From: Craterostigma plantagineum
Lineage: Eukaryota; Streptophyta; Magnoliopsida; Lamiales; Linderniaceae
Assembly: GCA_027422505.1 (NCBI GenBank)
Contig: JAPQWV010001356.1
Span: 1 to 64,000 of the forward strand
DNA length: 64,000 nucleotides
Direction of reading: 5' to 3'
Notes under the pieces: generated by a model
Database searches by the model: none
What the model was told of the DNA's origin: nothing
The model's input: only the letters and a program-made list of their open reading frames with translations
Part shown: positions 56,891 through 64,000 of the stretch, in pieces
Layout: every line of letters starts with the position of its first letter
Numbering within the stretch: position 1 is the stretch's first letter
Program-made: the position numbers and the translations under genes

Positions 56891-57862
56891 ATGTTGATCG
56901 ACACGTGGTGTGTGAATGAAAAGTGCGACAAGTAATAATTAAAACGAATACCTAATTACTATCACCGACGTGCGATAGGCAGTGGACCTATCGTTTGTAG
57001 TGTAGTAAAGTGAGTAAACGAGTATCGAACACAAGGAATAAATCAAGTACTAGTAATGACCTCTTGACTCGATATTTAGCCTAAACAAATACGCAGAATG
57101 TTTTATGACTCAACCTAACAGATTACTTCTAACTCAACTAGAGATTCAAAGAACACGCTTAAAAACTGATACGGAGCTTCAGATAATAGAGATGTGCTCC
57201 GGATTCGAATCCCGCTAGGTACTATCGGCTAAGACAACGAAATCGTTCCTACGTGATTCTGACTAGATCGCAGTAATTTTCCTACCCGCTCGCGAGTTTG
57301 CTGTCGCCCTAAACGCTCGCGGGAATCTAAGATTGGTAATTACTAATGGCGAGGATTGGGTATTTGCTTTCGCCCTATACCCGGATCCTAACTTCTATGA
57401 ACGGCCTAAACGTTATTTAGCTGTCGCCCTAAACGTTTTTCCATACGATCACTTTAACACATAGACATATTAAAGCAACGAAACAGATTCATAGAATGAT
57501 AAATAGTCAAAACATAGAGTCACGATAATCATACGTCTTAACTACGAAATATCCTAGCGTTCATCTAATCCCGAACACAAAGGGGAATTAGCTACGCATA
57601 ATAGACGAGAAAACAACGCAAGAAATAAGGAATAAAGGCGAAGAATTCATATTCTTGATATACGGATGATCTGCGATGATAGCGCGGGAGATTCTTCATT
57701 CTTCGTTAAATCGGGCGTGATTTCGTCGATGATCCGTCTCTTGCGCTCCGGGACGTGATTCTGCGTTCTTTTGTGCTATTTTTCGTCTCTAGAGGGATTA
57801 GGGTTGATCTCTGGTCAGTTGTACCCTTTCTGGGTTGAATTTGGGCTTTTTATAGCGATTTC

Positions 57863-58120
57863 CGTCACGGTCACGGCCTGGGACATGGGCCGTCACGGCC
57901 GCGACCATCGTCGTTTCTACGTTGTATGCATTCTGCCCAGAGTCACGGCCAAGTGCATGAGGTGTCACGGCCGTGACTTTCTCCAGCCCAAGTCTCTGCC
58001 TGATGTCACGGTCTGGAGCACAGGGTGTCACGGCCGTGACCATGGCAGTGAGTTAAACTCCGCGTTCTGCCTCATGTCACGGTCTAGTGCGTGTCTGTCA
58101 CGGCCGTGACGTGTGGCAGT
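57863..58120. repeat. palindromic array, core CACGGCCGTG, in Athila LTR
   Basis: Full palindromes GTCACGGCCGTGAC near 57964, 58027 and 58098, alternating with half-sites GTCACGGTCT or GTCACGGCCAAG. Unit about 65 bp. The array ends 8 bp from the TATA box on its upstream side. Confidence 0.85.
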
Positions 58121-58270
58121 ATTCGTCCTTTTTGCTCCGTTTTGCTTCGTTTTCGCTCCTTTTCGCCCGAAACTGTCCTGAGCTCCTTCAATATCAAAAT
58201 AAGTGTAAGTATGTTGAATAAGTGCACAAAGTGATTGCTAAAACTATATTATTCCCCAATAAAGTATCAC

Positions 58271-58296
58271 GATAAACGCACTAAAATGCGTTTATC
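58271..58296. promoter_or_regulatory. terminal hairpin of Athila LTR
   Basis: GATAAACGCA-ctaaaa-TGCGTTTATC: a 10-bp perfect stem with a 6-nt loop ending one base inside the LTR terminus. Confidence 0.8.
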
Positions 58297-58297
58297 A

Positions 58298-59689
58298 AAC
58301 CTCCCCACACTTAAGCATTTGCTTGTCCTCAAGTAAATTAGAGTTCAGAGAAGGCATCTAATCAGGATATCGGCACGATTGTTCGCAATTTATCATCAAA
58401 GCATAGAAAAAACACGAAACGAAATTAAGCAACCAATCACGGACATTACACTAAGGACTCGCACTTGTCAATCTGAGCTTCCCTAGCGCTGCAAATCGAG
58501 ACCTATACCTCACAAGGATTCACTCAATTCACTCAAGTGTATAGTTTAGCATATGATGAGTCGCTCAATTCGTGCACTAGTCCAACCCCTACCATAAACT
58601 TGCAAGCTAATCGCATTTCTACTATCTAAAGTGGCAAGCATAAATCTGAGGGTCTTTTCGGGTGGACATGGGTCACATAGTCATAAAAACGGTAAGCATG
58701 TAGTGATCACGTAATCTTAGAGCTAGGATATGTAAGAGAATAGTATCAAAGAACATAGCATGATCAAAATGATAATCACATGACCCAACATAAGACTCGA
58801 CATTCTCGCTCTGAAATCCTAGACTTTTCTGCCCGACCCCCTCGACTCAGTTCCCTTTCATTTTCTGCCCTTTCACCTTAATTACGCTCTAATTTCGTGC
58901 ACTGCCCTTATTCCCTAAAAACATCAAGGTTCGGCTTTTGTCGCATATAATACATCGTCACAGCGAATGCCGTGTACCTAAGGATACTTATTACCGAAAC
59001 CTATATCTTGCCAAAGGGTATATGATGCATGCTTATGAAAGGGATCGGGTCATTTCAGAAAACGGTCAAGTCAGGGACGAGTCATTTCTCGAATAGCAGA
59101 GAAGAACATCAATCATACACTGAAACAGTAACTCTCAAATTCGACTACTGCTCTATTCTAATCAATTCAGGTTCATATAATCTCTGGAGGCTTATTCGGG
59201 TCAGGGGTATTTCATAGCATACGGGTAGGCAACGAATCGGCTCAGGCTCAAAGTGGCTACTAAGAGGCTTAGTTATGGTAAGGAAAATTTGACACTGGAC
59301 TTAATTCCTAATGCCCTCATCATTTTCACACTAATGCACCCAAACAGTTTCAACACGCATCAGACAGGCAAGTTCTAGAGAAATATAGACTAGACACGTC
59401 ACACAATCAAGAAATATGAGCATAAGCTCGTCAGGCTCAAACTCTCACAACGAAACAGGGTTATGTGTACGGATCTCTCAAAGCAGTGCTATATCTATTC
59501 AGGCAGACAAGATTCAATCAGTCATGCATATCCTAATTGCTCACAGAATTTCATAAAATGCAGACCAACTCGAGATAAGCGCACACAATCATGCCTGATT
59601 CAGTAATTCATGCCTTTCCAACGAACTTAACGACTCACGGACACGTCATAAAAAAATTAAAAATTTTTTACGTAAGTTCTCAAACTAAA
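58298..59689. other. Athila non-coding spacer between the two polypurine blocks
   Basis: No ORF of note. It begins with the 3' LTR polypurine tract (minus: AAGTGTGGGGAGGTT, preceded by TTGAGGACAAGC). The rest is mixed composition without recognisable repeats. Confidence 0.55.
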
Positions 59690-59726
59690 TTCCCCTCCCC
59701 ACACTTAAGTCTGACGTTGTCCTCAA
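59690..59726 (-). promoter_or_regulatory. second polypurine block in Athila element
   Basis: Minus strand: TTGAGGACAACG..., CTTAAGTGTGGGGAGGGGAA. It repeats the arrangement found directly before the LTR (TTGAGGACAAGC...CTTAAGTGTGGGGAGGTT, 58334-58298), but lies 1.4 kb away, about 230 bp after the third ORF. Confidence 0.7.
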
Positions 59727-59954
59727 CGTAAAAAGGATAAAAGGGAAGGAAAAAGAGTTTAAAAAGAGCGGGACTCCCCTGACGTGGTCGTGAAGTAGTC
59801 GTTTATTTTGCGCGTGTAGGTCGTTTGTAATCCGTTAAGCGTATCCTGGCGCTAGCTAAAGAGAGAAAAATACATGAAAAGAGAGTAGTCATAAGATTAA
59901 CTATAAACATAGTTATAAGCCTCAAGGGTAGAAACAAGGTAAAAACACACGCGA

Positions 59955-61344
59955 CTACTCAAGCAAATGAAATGTCATAAAAAGAAAAGGAAAAATCCCT
60001 AAGGTGGTGGTGGTGGCGGCGGCGGCGAGCGTTTGCCTCGGGCGAAGGAGAGCTATCGATCGCTTGGACAGCTCGAGCGCCTGGTCCGTGGCTTGCAGGG
60101 CCTGGTTGTAGCGGTCCAGCTCTTCTCGGTACTGACGGTGGGCTTCCTCATTCCTTCGCTCGTACTCCTCTTGTCGGCGCCTCGTCTCTTCGCTATATCG
60201 CCGGGCTTCTTCGTCCCGTTGCAGGGCGTCGGCGTTCATACGCAGCATGTCCTGGTGCAGCGCTTCGAGGTCCGCTGTCGACGCGTAGGGGGCGACGCCG
60301 GATGATTCGCTGGTAGCCGGAGGAATAGGAGGGCCCTGCGGTCGTCGTGTCTGTCTCCACTGGGTGGGGGCCCTCGAGGTAGAGCTGGTCGTCGGGGACG
60401 GCTCCGTGGTCGATCTGGCCGCGATACATCTCGTGCCAGATGTACACCTTGTTTCGAGCGGGTCCAGGTGGGCGCCTTCACGAGCATCTTCATCTTCACT
60501 AATGCCTCCTCGTTAACGGGGTGGCGCCCGCCTACGATCTCCATCTCGGGCGCATTTGCGGGCCAGTAGCCTAATCCCTTGATCACCTTGGTGATGAGTG
60601 GTCCAACCGCGATTTTTCCATTGCGTCTTGCTTCCGCTTGAGCGCTGAAAGCGTGGGCCACCGCCTTCCCCAAATGGACCCGTTCGCCTCGCTGTAGCTT
60701 GGTCAGGTAAAATAGATCTCGTAGGGTGACTGCTCCGTGCGAGTCGCCCCTCGGTGTCAGCGAGGTCGTCAGGAGGCGGTGAATGTAGCGCAGCCCTGGG
60801 ATCCTCAACGCGGACGCCTTCGACGTCTTCGCACTGTATGCCGGCTCGCCGGGTCGTGCGATATCAGCCCAGCAGCCCTGTCGCCCGCCCGGTTGATCAA
60901 AGTACGTCGCGTAGGACCGGTGCGGGTGTGGCCGCGGTACTCCAAGTGCATGGCACAGATCGTCGTCCTTCACGATATGCTCTTCGTTGAACGCCCGGAA
61001 TCGGATGTTGTTGTCGCCGTATTCGTCGTAGGAGAACGAGGCAAGGAACTCCAAGGTGAGTTCCTTGTACGCCGGTTCGTCGATCCCCAGGAAGGTGTTC
61101 CATCCGCTGAGTGATAAGAACTGGGCAACCTGCTGGTTGATGTGGTGCTTCGCCAGCGTCTCGCGGTCGATCTGGTCCATGGCTATGAACTCCATTCCCT
61201 TCTGCCTGGTGTATCGTGCTGTCTGGGCCTCGTCAGTGAACTGGCCCATGGCTTCTAGCATTGTCGGTGGGGGCCCGCGCCGCCTTTGACGAACGGGCGA
61301 ACGCGAGGCGGGTCACGTGAGGCTGAGGCTCGACTTTTACCCAT
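59955..61344 (-). pseudogene. Athila third ORF (ATHILA ORF-1-like, envelope position)
   Basis: ATG at 61344 (MGKSRASASRDPPRVRPFVKG), frame change near 61265, then a 341-codon frame: FLSLSGWNTFLGIDEPAYKELTLEFLASFSYD, IRFRAFNEEHIVKDDDLCHALGVP, RYIHRLLTTSLTPRGDSHGAVTLRDLFYLTKLQRGE and LITKVIKGLGYWPANAPEMEI, matching the plant ATHILA ORF-1 type protein. Two further shifts (about 60450 and 60240) lead to a highly charged coiled coil (RNEEAHRQYREELDRYNQAL, about 60160-60080). The last residues read hydrophobic (GIFPFLFMTFHLLE) in this frame. The function of this family is unknown; the position is that of env-like genes. A splice acceptor (TTTCTTTCAG) lies six bases before the ATG. Confidence 0.75.
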
Positions 61345-62145
61345 AGTACCTGAAAGAAAGGTGTGAGCGCAACGGGCATGAAAAGCTCAAAGTGGCATTT
61401 TTATCGAACACGTGGCGTGCAACCAAAATCACTCCATCCAAGTCCAAAATTGAACAAGCTAATCACCCAAATATATCATATTATGAATCGAGGCTAATTA
61501 ATGAGCCACGAATCCATGTAATTAAGCACACCCAACGCGTTCATAGCATGTATCTAATTATAAGAGAGCACGATTAGCACCGGATCAAAACAAAATTCGA
61601 AAATCCCTAATTTAAACAAAATTAGGGTTCTTCATAAGAATTTCGAAATTTAACATCAAATGTACGTAATTGGGCTTACCCAAAGCATTCCTAGCATGTA
61701 TCTATCAATAAGAGGGCAATAGAAACAACAATTGAGACCCAATTTGAAAAATCCCCAATTTCGAAAATTAGGGTTCGTCAACGAATCATGAAAATCATCC
61801 ACATACTAACGTAATCAAACGGTTCTGTAGCATCTATGGCACATAGTGGACGAATCATAGCAAATAGCATCCACAAATTAGCGATTTCGACCACAATTTC
61901 GAATTCGGAGTGGATAGGGCAAAAAGCATACCTTGTATTCTTAATCAAATTAAATGGAGGTTGAGGGTGGTCTTGTGGGTGTCGCCGGAGGTGGGAGGGC
62001 GGCGGTGATCGGCGGTGGTGTTGGTGTTGGTGGGTGGTTTTCGTTTTGAGAGAGACGAGAGAGAGGAGAGGAAGAAATCGCGACAGAGAAGGAAAAGAGA
62101 GGAAGAAAAAGGGGAAAAATCGGATTTGGCCTTTAAATCCGTGAG
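61345..62145 (-). promoter_or_regulatory. promoter-like region, leader and 5' intron of Athila third ORF
   Basis: Reading the minus strand away from the array: TTTAAAGGCCAAATCC (62139 down), a long CT-rich leader (CTTCCTCTC, CTCTCTCTCGTCTCTCTC, about 62110-62045), CCACC/CACC repeats, then a donor AATACAAG|GTATGC (intron from 61931) and acceptor CTTTCTTTCAG|GTACT (intron end 61350), giving a 582-bp intron immediately before the ATG. Inside the intron two tandem segments each contain AATTAGGGTT-type telo-box sequence (about 61605-61630 and 61755-61775). This looks like a plant gene 5' region. Confidence 0.45.
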
Positions 62146-62513
62146 GGTCACGACCGTGACCTGTAAAGGTTTTGGCCGTGACCCGAGGCAGTGAACGCCT
62201 CTGGAACACGTCACGGCCGTGACGTTCTCGTCACAGGCCGTGACCGAATCGGGTTTTTTTTTTTTATTTTTTTTTCGGAGTCACGGCCGTGATGGCTTAA
62301 GTCATTGGCCGTGACAAAGGGCAGTAGGGGCCTCTGGGAGGAGTCACGGCCGTGACTGCTTAAGCAGTTGGCCGTGACATGGGGCAGAAAGCTCCATATG
62401 AGATCCCTCTTGGTCACGGCCGTGATGGCTTAAGCCTCTGGTCGTGACGTGGGGCAGTAGAGACCCCTGGAGGGAGTCACGGTCGTGACTGCTTAAGCAG
62501 TTGGCCGTGACCA
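62146..62513. repeat. palindromic array, core CACGGCCGTG, upstream of Athila third ORF
   Basis: Units of about 66 bp, five to six copies, each with GTCACGGCCGTGA followed by TGGCTTAAG or CTGCTTAAGCAG and a second half-site GGCCGTGAC. Two units (62343-62378 and 62476-62511) are nearly palindromic over 36 bp. A poly-T run interrupts at about 62255-62275. Confidence 0.85.
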
Positions 62514-62612
62514 TCTTTTTTTTTCCTAACCTAAGACATAAATAAAAATACCTGGGTTGCCTCCCAAGAAGCGCTTACTTTACCGTCTTTAACCGGACGT
62601 CTCGTTGTTCGC
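62514..62612 (-). other. Athila spacer after integrase
   Basis: Short AT-rich spacer with a CCAAGAAGCGCTTACTT palindrome-like stretch between integrase stop and array. Nothing else seen. Confidence 0.4.
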
Positions 62613-63919
62613 TCAAGTTTGGAAGTCCAGGTACAGCACTTCCTTCTCGATCCCGTCTTCCTCGCCTGCGAGATAGTGCTTCAACCTATGGCCGTTCACC
62701 TTAAAAGTACCTTGCTCCATACCTGAAATCTCAACAGTACCATAAGGGAAAACACGGGTAACAGTGAACGGTCCTGACCAGCGTGATCTAAGCTTGCCAG
62801 GAAAAATTCTAAGTCGAGAGTTAAAAAGAAGGACCTGATCCCCTTCCTGAAACTCTCGTCTTTGCCTAATTTTCTTACCGTGATAGGCTTTAGAACGTTC
62901 CTTGTACATGCTGGCGTTATCTCAAGCCGATAAACGCCACTCGTCTAACTCGTTGATTTGGAGTTGTCGCTTTCCGCCGGCATTCCCCAAATCAAGATTC
63001 AAGGACTTGATAGCCCAATATGCCTTATGCTCTATTTCTACGGGAAGATGGCATGCTTTTCCATAGACTAGTCTATATGGTGTAGTGCCTATGGGAGTCT
63101 TATATGCAGTCCTATATGCCCAAAGTGCATCATTCAACTTATTTGCCCACTCCCTACGGTTCCCCTCTATGGTTTTCTCTAGAATGCGTTTCAACTCGCG
63201 GTTCACTACTTCGACTTGACCACTAGCTTGGGGATGGTACGGGGTGGATAGGCTATGTCTAACACCGTAATGTTCTAAAGTGCGTGCAAACTGGGTGTTG
63301 CAAAAGTGTGTGCCTCTATCACTAATAATGCATCTAGGTGCCCCAAAACGTGAAAACAATGCTCGCAAAAATCTAACGACTACCCTAGCATCGTTCGTGG
63401 GTAAGGCTTGCGCCTCGGCCCACTTGGAAACATAATCGACAGCGACTAGGATGTACTTATTGTTGTACGAGCTAGGAAATGGACCCATAAATCTATACCC
63501 CATACATCGAAAATTTCACAAACTAAAATGAAGTTCTAGGGCATTTCGTCGCGTTTCGAGAGATTACCTGCGCGCTGACACTGATCACAAGTGTCAACGT
63601 ACCTTTGGGCGTCCTTGAAGATCGTGGGCCAGTAGAATCCGCTCTCCAACACCTTCTGAGCGGTACGATTTGCTGCATAATGCCCTCCGGTCGGTCCGTT
63701 GTGGCAATGCCTAAGGATCTGCATTGATTCCGGGGCAGCCACGCATCGCCGTATTACCTGGTCTGCACATCGCCTGAAAAGATACGGGTCTTCCCAAAAG
63801 TAGTACCTCAAATCAGAAAAGAATTTCTTCTTTTGCTGACTCGTGTACTCCTTTGGTAGGACCCTCGCAACAAGATAGTTAGCGTAATCTGCAAACCAGG
63901 GAGTGTCGTCATTTACCAC
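62613..63919 (-). pseudogene. Athila integrase
   Basis: Minus strand. 63919-63536: linker and HHCC finger (HCHNGPTGGHYAANRTAQKVL ... CDQCQRAG). 63503-62922: catalytic core with D in [13 protein letters not shown] in SDRGTHF and E in [10 protein letters not shown], then [29 protein letters not shown], typical of plant Athila/Tat integrases. 62909-62613: C-terminal module (EGDQVLLFNSRL, RSRWSGPFTV, the GPY/F motif) ending VLYLDFQT. Two breaks separate the three pieces (about 63520 and 62915). Integrase inserts element cDNA into nuclear DNA. Reading begins at the window edge, so RT and RNase H are upstream of 64000. Confidence 0.85.
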
Positions 63920-64000
63920 ATGTATCGAGTAGAGGTGCTCGTCTGGGAACCGATCGTGTATCGCCCTTTCGTCCTTATGATATATCTCGGACTCCTCTAG

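Larger units (their letters stand above)
56891..58297 (-). repeat. Athila 3' LTR
   Basis: On the minus strand it starts TGATAAACGCATTTTAGTGCG at 58297 and is preceded by AAGTGTGGGGAGGTT. The left edge is set where copia-6 integrase stops (about 56891, TGTTGATCG on the plus strand); this edge is approximate. Length about 1.4 kb. A TATA box TATAAAAA is at 57854-57847. Array of palindromes directly upstream of it. The LTR terminus is a perfect hairpin (58271-58296). Confidence 0.75.
56891..64000 (-). mobile_element. Athila-type Gypsy element, 3' half, running off the window
   Basis: In minus-strand order: integrase (63919-62613), palindromic array (62513-62146), CT-rich leader and intron, third ORF (61344-59955), a first polypurine block (59706-59690), non-coding spacer, second polypurine block (58311-58298), 3' LTR (58297-about 56891). 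Integrase of this type together with a long third ORF in envelope position is the Athila layout. It is inserted in copia-6. The 5' LTR, gag, protease and RT would be beyond 64000. Confidence 0.8.

Noticed and set aside
57195..57225. tRNA B-box-like GATTCGAATCCCG in the Athila LTR
   Set aside because: No matching A-box at tRNA spacing and no cloverleaf pairing.
62146..62513. CRISPR-like array
   Set aside because: Repeat-spacer look is superficial; spacers are themselves repeated and palindromic, and the context is a plant retrotransposon.

Overview
This window is repeat-rich plant nuclear DNA. Spliced gene fragments, LTR retrotransposons with tRNA-Met-type primer sites, MITEs and NLR resistance-gene relics all point to a flowering plant. 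The NLR copies resemble the asterid R1 (late-blight) CNL class, so an asterid is my best guess at moderate-to-low confidence. I see no clearly intact host gene; almost every coding sequence is broken by frameshifts, stops or insertions.

Layout. 1-0.9 kb: 3' end of a methyl-CpG-binding-domain (MBD) gene copy (+). 0.95-7.35 kb: nested Copia elements; copia-1 (LTR 946-1528) is interrupted by copia-2 (LTR 2704-4947), followed by an inverted piece of a copia-1-type LTR. 8.1-14.3 kb: three tandem NLR pseudogene copies, the third fused abruptly to a 5'-truncated Tat-lineage Gypsy element (14.3-21.1 kb: RNase H/integrase, a minisatellite, an antisense extra ORF flanked by two hairpin-polypurine blocks, 3' LTR). 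22.5-27.3 kb: a fourth NLR copy split by a complete but pol-less Copia element (630-bp LTRs, TSD GAGAG). 28.3-47.3 kb: several duplicated MBD gene segments on the minus strand. These carry a pol-less Gypsy element (TSD TTTTC), a Mutator-like element (9-bp TSD), a Tourist-like element, a smaller MITE and a full-length Copia element (264-bp LTRs, TSD ATATA). 47.5-48.0 kb: two exons of a SnRK1-like kinase (-). 48-51 kb: an LTR-less Copia pol region (-). 51.5-53.7 kb: a hAT-type MITE (8-bp TSD) and a second Tourist-like copy. 54.6-56.9 kb: a Copia element cut off in integrase. 56.9-64 kb: the 3' half of an Athila-type Gypsy element (-): 3' LTR, envelope-position third ORF and integrase, running off the right edge.

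The host signal is two small families, MBD proteins with a CW zinc finger and CNL receptors, that expanded by local duplication and then served as insertion targets. Because paralogous segments are retained, several insertions can be compared with an empty site in the same window.

The most unusual material is regulatory architecture inside the retrotransposons. A palindromic array (core CACGGCCGTG) sits directly upstream of the TATA box in the Athila LTR, recurs immediately upstream of the third ORF with a gene-like leader and a 5' intron, and appears again in the LTR of the unrelated copia-2. In the Tat element an antisense ORF is bounded by two hairpin-plus-polypurine blocks. These are reading-based inferences; no alignment or search was run.
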